64,000 nucleotides of DNA from Pseudomonas sp. 6D_7.1_Bac1 (GTDB lineage: Bacteria > Pseudomonadota > Gammaproteobacteria > Pseudomonadales > Pseudomonadaceae): NCBI RefSeq assembly GCF_025465945.1, contig NZ_JANLNW010000001.1, forward strand, positions 1 to 64,000, written 5' to 3'. Below are positions 54,692 through 62,842 of this stretch, in pieces. A program made the translations under genes and the position numbers. Position 1 is the stretch's first letter. Each line of letters starts with the position of its first letter. Below the pieces are notes generated by a model. It saw nothing but the letters and a program-made list of their open reading frames with translations. It had not been told where the DNA came from and searched no databases.

Positions 54692-55086
54692 TCCACGGTT
54701 TCTGTGAGTTCAGCGGGTGCACGTTGGGTCTGGAGAAATGCCAGACCCAGCGCGATCTCCACCGCCACCGCCAGCAAGATGCCGGGGCCGGCATGGCCGT
54801 TAAGCCATTCGCCGACACCCAGCGCTGCGAGGCCGAAAACCCCCACCATCAAACCGCTGCTCAGTGCACCGCGCGAAGCGGACGGTGGCGTGTTTCGCGC
54901 CAGGTAAAACATCACCCCCAACGCCACAAACAACACCGCGCTGCGTCTGGCTACCAAACCTGTTGCTCCTGAGTACCCGACACTCCAGATCGACAGCATC
55001 ACTTCAGGCATCAAGCCCCAGACCAGCGCCAGAACAAAACACAAACCAGCAGTAAAGGTAGACAGTGTGCGGAACGACAACTGCAT
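54688..55086 (-). CDS. Small four-helix membrane protein
   Basis: The 132-residue protein has four predicted membrane helices (about 9-28, 43-60, 70-88 and 96-113) with ARRSAVLFVALGVMFYLAR in the second. It resembles DUF4345-like inner-membrane proteins but I cannot name the family with confidence. The start at 55086 is supported by AAGGA 7 nt upstream; a longer frame begins in non-coding DNA. It is convergent with DUF1652. Confidence 0.65.
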   Translation of the reverse strand: MQLSFRTLSTFTAGLCFVLALVWGLMPEVMLSIWSVGYSGATGLVARRSAVLFVALGVMFYLARNTPPSASRGALSSGLMVGVFGLAALGVGEWLNGHAGPGILLAVAVEIALGLAFLQTQRAPAELTETVD

Positions 55087-55178
55087 GGCGGATCCTTGCG
55101 GCAGGAGGGTGGAGGCCAAAGCATAACCTTTGGCCTCGCTTACGCCCACCGTCAATGACTGCTGCGCACAGCGAACAC

Positions 55179-55442
55179 TCAGCTGTTGTACTTACAGGCA
55201 TCTGACAGCTTGAGGTAGCTGATGTCCTGTTGTTTACCCGCGCTGTCGATAAACTTCATTTCTGCCGTCACCACCACGCAGTCGTGCGTCGCGGGTTCGG
55301 TCATCGAAGTCACTTGCTTGATGTCCAGCGGCATTCCGTAGTGATAGGGCACAGGCTGAGTCGACGCAGTGTCGGCAAGCGCCAACCCGGCAAACCCGGT
55401 GCAGGCGAGGGCAGAGGCCACCAGCAAAATACGCATGTTCAT
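55179..55442 (-). CDS. DUF2790 periplasmic protein
   Basis: The 87-residue precursor has a signal peptide (cleavage after ALA, about residue 23) and the DUF2790 pattern: PVPYHYGMPLDIKQV, then DCVVVTAEMKFIDSAGK and a C-terminal CKYNS. The two mature cysteines could form a disulfide. Small DUF2790 proteins are abundant in Pseudomonas and some are copper-responsive; this one's role is unknown. GGAGA precedes the ATG. It is transcribed alone. Confidence 0.85.
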   Translation of the reverse strand: MNMRILLVASALACTGFAGLALADTASTQPVPYHYGMPLDIKQVTSMTEPATHDCVVVTAEMKFIDSAGKQQDISYLKLSDACKYNS

Positions 55443-55658
55443 AATAAATCTCCGATGCAGACTAAAAGTCAGCGCGACACCTGAAGATGTCGGCCCTGCC
55501 GCGGAGGGCGTCAGAAGGTTCGGCGCGAACGCGGTCCAGTTACTGTTGGACCGCAGGATTAACCAAGAGTTAAGTTCGGCGGGTGTTCAGGAGATGAAGA
55601 GGGGGGAGCAGGTTTTGGGCTCAATCGCCTACTGCAGTGGGGCTTGATGGTGATCGAC

Positions 55659-56216
55659 TTACTGCTGAGGATCATTCAGTTCGATCAGAGGCCCCTCATT
55701 TGCATCAGATGCGTGCGGCAACTCATTGAGCTCCAGATAAGTATCACCTTTTCCGTAGACCAAATACTTGTACGAGCTCTCATTACCCGTGTTCTCGAAA
55801 ATCACGCGGGGTCCTTGTTCGGACATTTGCACCCAGCGCGGGCGATTTCTTTCGGCGAAATCGACACGCTCTACTTGGCCTGCCTTTGGGTCAAAGTAGA
55901 AGAACGCACCCTGGAGAAAGTTTGCGGTGAACTCACCGGAGACCACCAACACCTTCATGTTCGATTGATTGGATGTGCACTGCCACTGAACTGAGGCACC
56001 TCGAGAGGCATCTGGGCCGTCAAAGATGAATCGGTTTTTTTGGGTGTAGCGGACTTTATAGACGTAAGAGTCAGCAATGGATGAGCCGCGTAACAGCTCG
56101 ATCGTGTTCTTGGAGCCTGCCAATTCACAGTGGGCTACTGTCTTTAGCTGAAGTTGTGCAGCAGAAACCTGAATGGTGAGTAGGGTGAGCGAAAAACCAA
56201 GTAAAACCTGTCTCAT
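55659..56216 (-). CDS. Hypothetical exported 185-residue protein
   Basis: I do not recognise a family. It has a signal peptide (1-19, cleavage after VSA) and a mostly beta-strand body with two cysteines (HCELAGSKNTIELLRG, VQWQCTS). The C-terminus is acidic. GC content is lower than in the core genes nearby, and it lies in an accessory stretch with a frameshifted gene and T6SS remnants. It may be a periplasmic immunity- or lysozyme-inhibitor-like protein; that is inference. Confidence 0.6.
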   Translation of the reverse strand: MRQVLLGFSLTLLTIQVSAAQLQLKTVAHCELAGSKNTIELLRGSSIADSYVYKVRYTQKNRFIFDGPDASRGASVQWQCTSNQSNMKVLVVSGEFTANFLQGAFFYFDPKAGQVERVDFAERNRPRWVQMSEQGPRVIFENTGNESSYKYLVYGKGDTYLELNELPHASDANEGPLIELNDPQQ

Positions 56217-56381
56217 CTGACCATACTCCTGAGTACCTGCGTTGAGTCGAGCTACAGGGGGAGGGGCGCAAAAGGGATGTTTTTCGCACCTGCGCGGCTA
56301 ACTGCCTGGCGTGCGGGCAGTGGTGGATGTTTTGATGCGGAGGTTGGTGTCGGAACGGTGATTTTACAGGGTTGCCGTCGA

Positions 56382-56758
56382 CTACTTGGCCGAACCTTTC
56401 TTGACGCTTTTGACGTAACACCCGCCATTTTCTTGCAGTGCCAGGCAGCCAGGACGAACGAGGAGTATCAGGCCATCGAACAACTGCCCGATATCGTCCG
56501 TCGAAACGGAGCCGGCAGGGTCGCGATGAAGCGTCAGATTCTGCCCCTCCACGTCCAGTCACCCTTGGCATAACCTTCGGCACCGCCATACACCATGCCC
56601 GCTTCAAACCGACCGTTGTCGCGCAGCAACAACTCCGAACCCATTTCCATCGCACCTTGAAGGTAGTAGTGTCCCGCCAACTCTTTCTGTTCTGATGCCT
56701 GCACGCTGGCAAAGCTGATCAGCGCGAGGCTGTAGGCCAGTTGAACGATTCCTTTCAT
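56382..56758 (-). pseudogene. Exported small protein with a -1 frameshift
   Basis: The first frame (56534-56758) gives a signal peptide (cleavage near VQA) and ends early at TWRGRI-stop. Restoring one base near 56552-56555 (ACGTGG to ACxGTGG) joins it to a frame running to TAG at 56382 that reads VEGQNLTLHRD, DIGQLFDGLILLVRPGC and GCYVKSVKKG. The continuous product would be about 125 residues with a paired-cysteine C-terminus. Family unknown. It is either a decayed gene or an assembly error. Confidence 0.65.
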
Positions 56759-56777
56759 TGGATCTCCGTTTTTTCAG

Positions 56778-57428
56778 TTACCAAGAGCCATACGGCACAC
56801 CAAACTTCTCGACATAGGCTTTCGACTCGTCGGAGGGCGGGTCGTATTTTCCACCCGATTGCCCTTCATACGGCCCACGTGGATCAATCTCGGCTTGTAC
56901 CCGTGTGACTTCAATGGGTGTCAGGCAGGGACCGACTACCCAGACTTTGGCGATGCCGCCAGGGGCCAAGCCAACGACAAGCGCTTCCCGGTAGCCGGTA
57001 ATCCATTTCCCATCGGCAGCACAGAAGGTCTTTTCACCCTTTCGCATGATCTCCCTGGTTGACTCGGGAATGTCGATAGCCATTTTGTACGTTTGGGGTT
57101 CTACCAGTGACTGCCAGCGGACATAGATTTTCTTCGGCAGGTCCGCCCGCATTACATATTTGCCCTTCCCCCAACCTGGTCTTGCAGGCCAGCCTTTGGG
57201 GTTCCCGGTATTGTTCGGAGGCCTCAAGGTTTCAGCAGTTCCGCTCATGGCACGTCTGTAGACGTTCCCCTGCATATCTATGACGTCAGCAGTTTCGATC
57301 CAGACGTCCATATAACTAGGTGAATAGAAGCCCAAGCGCCAAGCGTCGTAGGGTAAGGAGCCGCCATTGGCAAAAGTGCAGCCGCTTAGCAAGAACGCGA
57401 CGATGACGACACGTAAAGGTTTACTCAT
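56778..57428 (-). CDS. DUF2931 lipoprotein, candidate T6SS immunity protein
   Basis: The 216-residue lipoprotein has lipobox LLSGC (Cys17). The DUF2931 pattern includes YDAWRLGFYSPSYMDVWIE, RRAMSG, PKKIYVRWQSLVEPQTYK and a C-terminal GPYEGQSGGKY. DUF2931 genes commonly stand next to Tle3-type phospholipase effectors of the T6SS and are taken as their immunity proteins. Here its start overlaps by 8 bp the end of a truncated upstream gene, as expected for an effector-immunity pair whose toxin has decayed. The start at 57428 is chosen by the signal peptide. Confidence 0.75.
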   Translation of the reverse strand: MSKPLRVVIVAFLLSGCTFANGGSLPYDAWRLGFYSPSYMDVWIETADVIDMQGNVYRRAMSGTAETLRPPNNTGNPKGWPARPGWGKGKYVMRADLPKKIYVRWQSLVEPQTYKMAIDIPESTREIMRKGEKTFCAADGKWITGYREALVVGLAPGGIAKVWVVGPCLTPIEVTRVQAEIDPRGPYEGQSGGKYDPPSDESKAYVEKFGVPYGSW

Positions 57429-57741
57429 TAGGGTGCACCGTGCGCAGGGAGTCATCGTTGGGGCGGTTGATGAAGACCACGTCTAGATCGCTGTTATTGA
57501 GGTTCTTGGCTGCATTCCAATTGTCGGACAGGTGAACATACCGTTGAAAAAGCAGCTCTTCTTCTTGCAGACTCAGCCCAGCTGTTGGATTTTTGCCCAA
57601 TGCGTAGTTCATCAGTTTTTCAGAAATTGGAACGAGTTCGGCAGGCAGCGCCAGCCGTTGCGCCCCCTCGGAAATTTCCTTCAACCTGTAGCGGTGTTCA
57701 GTAACTTGTCCGGCCAGTGGGCCGTGGCTAGTCTGGTCTTG
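57421..57741 (-). pseudogene. C-terminal remnant of a lost (probably T6SS effector) gene
   Basis: An open frame of about 106 codons with no credible start (only a TTG at 57684) is cut at the 5' side by TGA 57742-57744. It reads like the soluble C-terminus of a larger protein: GPLAGQVTEHRYRLKEISEG, LVPISEKLMNYALGKNP, NWNAAKNLNNSDLDVVF. It overlaps the DUF2931 start by 8 bp. By context it is the tail of a Tle3-like effector, but I cannot verify the family. The break lies only 22 bp from leader element B. Confidence 0.55.
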
Positions 57742-57766
57742 TCACCGAAAAAACGATGACACGGAC

Positions 57767-57903
57767 GTGCAAGTCCGACGAAACTGTTTAGGGCGCAAAC
57801 GCCCATGCCAATCGCGAGCGTTTTAACGTTCGCTGCATTATGGCGGCTGCGCGCAGGAGATCTCCGGATCTGCTGGGTGTCCTAAACAGGCCCGGTCTTG
57901 CAC
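57767..57903 (+). ncRNA. Structured leader RNA upstream of DUF6124 copy B
   Basis: P1 GTGCAAG (57767-57773) pairs with CTTGCAC (57897-57903). P2 CTGTTTAGG (57784-57792) pairs with CCTAAACAG (57881-57889). A GCGAGCG/CGTTCGC hairpin lies directly before the leader ATG, and an AGATC-TCCG-GATCT hairpin matches the TTCG hairpin of copy A. The length (137 nt against 135 nt) and helix order equal copy A although the paired bases differ. TCCTAAACAG can also pair, over 10 bp, with CTGTTTAGGA at the ribosome-binding site (57964-57973). Confidence 0.7.
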
Positions 57904-57971
57904 ACCTGCGCACGGCTGCCACCCTCATTCGCGTGCAAGCGAACGGTGACGGTTCCTCACTAACTGTTTAG
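57840..57971 (+). CDS. Leader ORF B (43 codons, MAAARR start)
   Basis: The ATG at 57840 is the only credible start after an in-frame TAG at 57789-57791. The peptide begins MAAARRRSPD and its TAG (57969-57971) lies within CTGTTTAGGA, 11 nt before the DUF6124 ATG, the same spacing as in copy A. It reads across the 3' arms of P2 and P1. No Shine-Dalgarno is evident, so translation needs proof. Confidence 0.5.
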   Translation: MAAARRRSPDLLGVLNRPGLAHLRTAATLIRVQANGDGSSLTV

Positions 57972-57982
57972 GAATTACACCA

Positions 57983-58372
57983 ATGTTCAAACAATCACCG
58001 AATCCGCCAGAAGACCCAACCACTTCCCCTTACGAATCCCTCGATTCAAAAAAGCTCCACGACGCCGCCGAACGCGCCCTTGACCACCACCTGGGCAAAC
58101 CCCAGCACAAGATCCATCTGGCCGATGCCCGCAAAGGCCAACTCTTCATCGTCGCCCCAGACGTCGACACCGACACCCTCCTGGCCAACGCCTCCGAAGA
58201 CATTGCCTCCATCAAAGCCATCGCCGGCGACCTCGCCTTCGAAATCGAAGGCTCCCGCCGCAACGTCGCCCTGGCCATCTACCGCATGGCGGAAGGCGCA
58301 CAACTGCTGATAGACCGCGCCATGGACAACCTCGACCCACCGAATCCGGTGGAGTATCGGGTTAAGGTGTAG
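57983..58372 (+). CDS. DUF6124/DUF3077 family protein, copy B
   Basis: The 129-residue paralogue of the 42135-42500 gene begins MFKQSPNPPEDPTTSPYESLDSKK in parallel with copy A and keeps FIVAPDVDTDTLLANAS, DLAFEIEGSRRNVALAIYRMAE and ...DNLDPPNP. No catalytic residues are evident. The ribosome-binding site (TTTAGGAATTACACC) is poor and lies inside the alternative pairing described for leader B. It sits between a T6SS remnant on one side and the vgrG operon on the other, on the opposite strand to both. Confidence 0.85.
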   Translation: MFKQSPNPPEDPTTSPYESLDSKKLHDAAERALDHHLGKPQHKIHLADARKGQLFIVAPDVDTDTLLANASEDIASIKAIAGDLAFEIEGSRRNVALAIYRMAEGAQLLIDRAMDNLDPPNPVEYRVKV

Positions 58373-58513
58373 GGTTAGTCGCAGGTTGAGAAGACAGGGG
58401 ATAGGTTTGTTTAAGAGCCAATTTCATCAGAAAAGGCATTTAAATAAATCTGTCCCTCTGTCCCCCAGCGAGCTGCGATTGTGCAGGGACCTATCGCCTT
58501 AGCTTTAATCGGA

Positions 58514-59401
58514 TTATTCCAAGGCTTTAATAGGAGGATCCTGATAGGTTTCATCAATTTCGATACCTGCGGCCCGCGCTTTCTCCTCAAGCGCTAATCT
58601 GGCTTCTTTGTAGCCTTTCAGTCGTGCAGGCAAGAGTTGTTTCCAATGAAGTCTATCCTGCTCTTCGGTAAAGCCCGATAGCCAAAACTCTCGCTCTGAT
58701 AAAAATTCCAATGAGATTAAATAGGTTGCTTTTTCGGTTGGTGCATCTTCGGAATTCCGCTTCCAGGCTTTTAAATGTAAATAGACGCCGTTGTTATAAA
58801 AGTACCAATCATAAAAAGTTCCTACTTGAAGCCAGCGCTTCAGATCTAATTGATAGTCCGGGTCAAGCCAAGGGTGACTACTCACATAGCGCCCGAGAAC
58901 ACCATCCGCGGACGCTATTCTATCCATCTGAGAACCAGAAATTCTTGGGTCATCAGGCATGAAATAGTGTGACCAGCCAGCTGCTTTTATTTGGTCGATC
59001 AGATTGAATATCAGATGTCTGTACTGCTCATGGGTACTGCCCTTTGGAAGCCCACGCAGAATTACGTTCAAGTTTTCAATGTCGTCGGTCGTTCTTTTGT
59101 CAGCAACGACGGCGATATTTACTGCGTTTTCGAGCGTCAGGCTGAGGTCGGCATTGCTGACCTTGACTGTTGGTAGGTTGGCGTCATTTGCGGAGCGCTC
59201 AACTTTGTACCAGCACACATCTAGCTCTGACATGCAGCTATCGGAAAACGTGACAGGGCTCTTTTCCAGGTTGTCCTTGATGGACTCCAAGAGTTTCAAC
59301 TCAATAATCGGGGGCTGATTGGCCATACGGTGCTCCAGTTCGCTGCTGCTGTCGTTACAGGCGCTGAGAAGTAATAGAACGGCGATCCAGAGTGGTTTCA
59401 T
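58514..59401 (-). CDS. Candidate T6SS immunity lipoprotein
   Basis: The 295-residue lipoprotein has lipobox LLSAC (Cys15). The mature part is acidic and Trp/Tyr-rich (WSHYFMPDDPRISGSQ, WYFYNNGVYLHLKAW) with a charged helical C-terminus. I know no named family. Its ATG overlaps the effector stop as ATGA, and it is the third gene after vgrG, the position of a cognate immunity protein. A periplasmic lipoprotein implies that the effector acts in the periplasm or membrane. GC content is lower than in vgrG. Confidence 0.7.
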   Translation of the reverse strand: MKPLWIAVLLLLSACNDSSSELEHRMANQPPIIELKLLESIKDNLEKSPVTFSDSCMSELDVCWYKVERSANDANLPTVKVSNADLSLTLENAVNIAVVADKRTTDDIENLNVILRGLPKGSTHEQYRHLIFNLIDQIKAAGWSHYFMPDDPRISGSQMDRIASADGVLGRYVSSHPWLDPDYQLDLKRWLQVGTFYDWYFYNNGVYLHLKAWKRNSEDAPTEKATYLISLEFLSEREFWLSGFTEEQDRLHWKQLLPARLKGYKEARLALEEKARAAGIEIDETYQDPPIKALE

Positions 59402-60396
59402 TGTTGATTCGACCAGCCTGAAATTTTTGCAATCTCACCTTCCATGTATGCCTTTTTTGTCAGCATGAGGTGGTGATACTGGTTTGCGATTGCCGTGATG
59501 AATACCATTCGATCTGTCTCGTCATATAAATCACCGTCACTCATCTGAACCCTCAAATCGGGTTCTTTCACATCACAAGCTGTACTAAAGGCAGCGACGC
59601 GAACTGGAACGAAAGGTGCCCACTCAAAGCCGGCTTGCATCTTCAATGTTGCTTGAAAAAATTTGCCTTCATAAATCAACGGTTGAAGTATTTTACGTTG
59701 TTCATGGTCAGCAATCGCCATAAGTGATTTGAGCTGCATGTTACTTCGAGGAATGCCAGCAGACATTCCCTCAGTCTCACGAATGGCATTAAAGCCAGCC
59801 TTGATTTCATCCGTCACATGTAAATTGCCAAGCGTAGAGAGCGCCTCGTCCGCCCAAGGCAAACTATCAATGTTAGTCTGCACTTGTCCCTCGCAACTGC
59901 GTGCATTGCGCTCCGGCGCGCACTCATCGAACTGTTCTGGATGTTTGCTATAAAACCAATGCCATACAAAAATGTCCTGGAATAACCAGAAGTTACCCTT
60001 GCCTAATGCGTTTTTACCAATGCGCAGGGGGGGTTGAACGATTGGTGGAGTCAGCGCTAGGTAAGGATCATTTGGAATAAAATCCAACCCGCATTTGACC
60101 TGTTTACTGGCAAAAGCAGCCAGTCCCATCCAATAGAAGCACCCCTTCAAATTCGGTTTACCGTCCTCTCCCTGCTCGAGATAAAAGCGAGCGTACGCAG
60201 CGGCAATCCGGGCTGCGCGAGCACTGAAATCAGAAATCAGCTCGTATTTGTTCGAATTGGATGAAGGTGGCTCACTTAAGCGACGTATTGCTTCCTCTTG
60301 ACCCATTGCCCAAAGCTTGTCACAGCCGAGCTTGACCTCGTGGACCGAACATTTCTTGTCATTTGTGGTGAATGTTGCAATCGGTTTAGCACTCAT
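59398..60396 (-). CDS. Candidate T6SS effector carried by VgrG
   Basis: The 332-residue protein has no signal peptide. Its pattern (RIAAAYARFYLEQ, GCFYWMGLAAFASKQVKCGL, GNFWLFQDIFVWHWFYSKHPEQFDEC) resembles DUF2515-type proteins seen downstream of vgrG genes in Pseudomonas; this is recollection, not a search. No catalytic triad or known toxin motif is evident. Its ATG overlaps the vgrG stop by 4 bp and its stop overlaps the immunity gene by 4 bp, so all three are translated together. GC content is lower than vgrG's, as expected of an exchangeable cargo. Confidence 0.7.
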   Translation of the reverse strand: MSAKPIATFTTNDKKCSVHEVKLGCDKLWAMGQEEAIRRLSEPPSSNSNKYELISDFSARAARIAAAYARFYLEQGEDGKPNLKGCFYWMGLAAFASKQVKCGLDFIPNDPYLALTPPIVQPPLRIGKNALGKGNFWLFQDIFVWHWFYSKHPEQFDECAPERNARSCEGQVQTNIDSLPWADEALSTLGNLHVTDEIKAGFNAIRETEGMSAGIPRSNMQLKSLMAIADHEQRKILQPLIYEGKFFQATLKMQAGFEWAPFVPVRVAAFSTACDVKEPDLRVQMSDGDLYDETDRMVFITAIANQYHHLMLTKKAYMEGEIAKISGWSNQQ

Positions 60397-62600
60397 TTTT
60401 TCCGGCTCGCCTCGTAGTCATCTGCACCTGAAGGCACCACCAGTTCATCCCATAATAAGTGGGCTTTGACGGGTTGCTCGGTGTCGGTCTGGATGCGCGG
60501 ATGGAGTCCATTGGCATCGCTTTTTGATATTTTCGGTGCCACCTCCGAGGGCAGAATAAATGCGGCTTTTACGGATTTGACGGGTTTGCCATGGCCAGTC
60601 ACGAATTTGAGTTGCTCGTCGTAGTGTTCGCTGGTTTTTGACTTGAGCAGGTTGCCTGCACGGTCCTGATCAGCAATTGTAGGCAGGAGGGCGGGTAGAA
60701 TATTGATCCCGGTCCCCGAACCCGGCCCACCCCCCGAATTCACCTTCACCTCAGCCCCGCTGATAGTCACACCCCCCGCATCAACCTTGACGAAACTCCC
60801 CCCGGCCTTGGCCGTCAGTTCCATCCCGCCTTCCACCACGACCTTTTCACCGGCGTGGTAATGAATTTCCTGACTTGCCTCGACAAACTGCGCCGTGCCG
60901 ACTTTCACATGCTGCGTCACACCAACAGTCAGGTGATCGTCCGCCCGCGCTTCGGTCTTGCGATCCAGATGGGTGATGCGATGTTCTTCAGCCTTGAGTT
61001 CGGTGAGGGTGTTGGCCTCAACGGTGTCGTGGCGTTCGTTGCCGACGTGGATTTTCTGGTCATGCTCGATGTTTTCGTCCCAGTCGCGCTGGGCGTGCAG
61101 GTAGATCTGCTCGGCGCCTTTCTTGTCTTCGAGGCGGAACTCGTTGTAGCCCTTGCCACCCGGTGAGCTGAGGGTTTTGAAGGTACTGCGGGTTTTGTTC
61201 GCCGGCAGATCGTAGGGGACGACGTTTTCCTTGTGGTACAGGCAGCCGGTGACCAGCGGCTGGTCGGGGTCGCCTTCAAGGAAGGTCACCAGCACTTCCA
61301 TGCCAATGCGCGGGATGGCGATGCCGCCGTAAGCGCTACCGGCCCAGCCGCTGGCTACGCGAACCCAGCAGCTGGTTTTGTCATCGGCCTGGCCATCGCG
61401 GTCCCAGAAAAGCTGCACTTTGATGCGGCCGTATTCGTCGCAGTGGATTTCTTCGCCCTTGGGGCCGGTGACCACGGCGGTCTGGCTGCCGAGTACTTTC
61501 GGTTTCGGGTGTTCGAGGGCAGGGCGGAAGTGCGCGTCCCACGGGGTGGCGAGGAAGCGGTTGCGGTAACCCTGGTGGAAGTCATCCTTGTTCTGGGTGA
61601 CGTCACTGGTGATGGATTCGCCCAGCACTTGCGGCTGCTTGCCTTCGTGAATGACTTCCAGCAGCAGCCAGAGGTCGTTCCACTCAGGCCTAGGGTGTTC
61701 GCTCAGGGCCAGGAAATGGCCGCTGACCAGAATCGGCTGATCGCTTTTGCCTTCGGCCAGTTGGTAGTCACTGCGGTGGCGCTCCAGGGCACGGGTCGCC
61801 AGTTGCTTGCCGCGCGCACGGTCGGTGAAACGGCCGGGGTAGTCGTAGTCTTCGAGGTCCGGCAGGAATGCGCTGCTGGCCGCGCCTTCAGGGAGGATGC
61901 GTGGTTTTTCAAAGTCGTAATCGCGGCGGCTGACGCGGCTGGTGCGGGTTTCCAGGCGCAGGTTGAAGCGTTTGATCACCGGTTTGTCGGCGCTCATGCC
62001 GGAGTCTTGCTGATAGCTCACGGGCGCCAGTTTGCGGAACACTGTCTGGTCATCGCCGAACACCAGGGTGTGGCCGCTGGCACTGTGCTGGAAGTGGAAG
62101 TGGATGCCTTCTTCTTCACACAGGCGCTGGATGAACTGCAGGTCGGACTCGTCGTACTGCACGCAGTACACGCGCTCGGGGTAGATCGCGCTCAGCTGGA
62201 AGCGGTAGGCGTCGGACAGGATGCCGCGGGCTTCGAGGACCTGGGCGATGATCTTCGGCACGCTCAGTTGCTGGAAAATCTGCTGGTCATGGTTATGCCG
62301 CAGGTAGTTGAGCTGCGGGGTCAGGCTGATGCTGTAGCGCGTCAGGCTTTTGCCCGAGTCGCCCTGAGCGATGCGGTAGACCAGGCCATGAATGATGCCC
62401 TCGCCGGTGCTGCCGAAGGTCAGGCAGGCGGGTTTATGCAGCAGTTCTTCAAGCTTCAGGTCGGGACGGGAGCTGACCAGCTCGATGTCAAAGCAGAACG
62501 GCTGGTTGAGGGCTTCACGGCCGACGAAACCGAGCACCTGAAGGTCAGTGGAAACACCTTCGAGGGTGAGAGAAATATGGGTAGCGTTAGCGTCCAGCAT
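60393..62600 (-). CDS. vgrG: T6SS tip protein VgrG with C-terminal extension
   Basis: The 735-residue VgrG has a gp27/gpD-like region at about 1-370 (LQVLGFVGREALNQPFCFDIEL, FIQRLCEEEGIHFHFQH in parts), a gp5 OB-fold at about 395-475 (EIHCDEYGRIKVQLFWDRDG, WAGSAYGGIAIPRIGMEVLV) and a beta-helix needle to about 635 ending in a Gly-rich linker. Residues 640-735 form a small extension (EHYDEQLKFVTGHGKPVKSV), probably a transthyretin-like adaptor for cargo. It is an orphan vgrG: no T6SS core genes lie in the window. The effector and immunity genes follow with ATGA overlaps. Confidence 0.93.
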   Translation of the reverse strand: MLDANATHISLTLEGVSTDLQVLGFVGREALNQPFCFDIELVSSRPDLKLEELLHKPACLTFGSTGEGIIHGLVYRIAQGDSGKSLTRYSISLTPQLNYLRHNHDQQIFQQLSVPKIIAQVLEARGILSDAYRFQLSAIYPERVYCVQYDESDLQFIQRLCEEEGIHFHFQHSASGHTLVFGDDQTVFRKLAPVSYQQDSGMSADKPVIKRFNLRLETRTSRVSRRDYDFEKPRILPEGAASSAFLPDLEDYDYPGRFTDRARGKQLATRALERHRSDYQLAEGKSDQPILVSGHFLALSEHPRPEWNDLWLLLEVIHEGKQPQVLGESITSDVTQNKDDFHQGYRNRFLATPWDAHFRPALEHPKPKVLGSQTAVVTGPKGEEIHCDEYGRIKVQLFWDRDGQADDKTSCWVRVASGWAGSAYGGIAIPRIGMEVLVTFLEGDPDQPLVTGCLYHKENVVPYDLPANKTRSTFKTLSSPGGKGYNEFRLEDKKGAEQIYLHAQRDWDENIEHDQKIHVGNERHDTVEANTLTELKAEEHRITHLDRKTEARADDHLTVGVTQHVKVGTAQFVEASQEIHYHAGEKVVVEGGMELTAKAGGSFVKVDAGGVTISGAEVKVNSGGGPGSGTGINILPALLPTIADQDRAGNLLKSKTSEHYDEQLKFVTGHGKPVKSVKAAFILPSEVAPKISKSDANGLHPRIQTDTEQPVKAHLLWDELVVPSGADDYEASRKK

Positions 62601-62737
62601 GCCTTTGATTCCGTCCTTTGAATAACCAGGACGCGATGGTGCAGGATTAAACCCACTGGTTCAAGGCGCAAATGGCCTGAGAGTGACAACGTCCCGGTGT
62701 TGTGACAGCGAGATTAGTGGTTTGAAATAGACCGCTT

Positions 62738-62829
62738 TCGCGAGCAGGCTCGCTCCCACACTTGAACTTTGGTGTTCACAAATTTCGTGTCCACCGCCAA
62801 TCCAATGTGGGAGCGAGCCTGCTCGCGAT
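62738..62829. repeat. REPIN (paired REP) element, second copy
   Basis: CGCGAGCAGGCTCGCTCCCACA and TGTGGGAGCGAGCCTGCTCG face outward in the opposite polarity to the copy at 46097-46186, across about 46 bp. It lies between vgrG and mtlZ, which are transcribed in the same direction. Confidence 0.9.
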
Positions 62830-62842
62830 GAGGCCCTCACCT

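Noticed and set aside
61233..62621. 462-codon plus-strand frame opposite vgrG
   Set aside because: VgrG on the minus strand has full domain structure; the opposite frame is a GC-bias shadow rich in Val, Ala and Gly.
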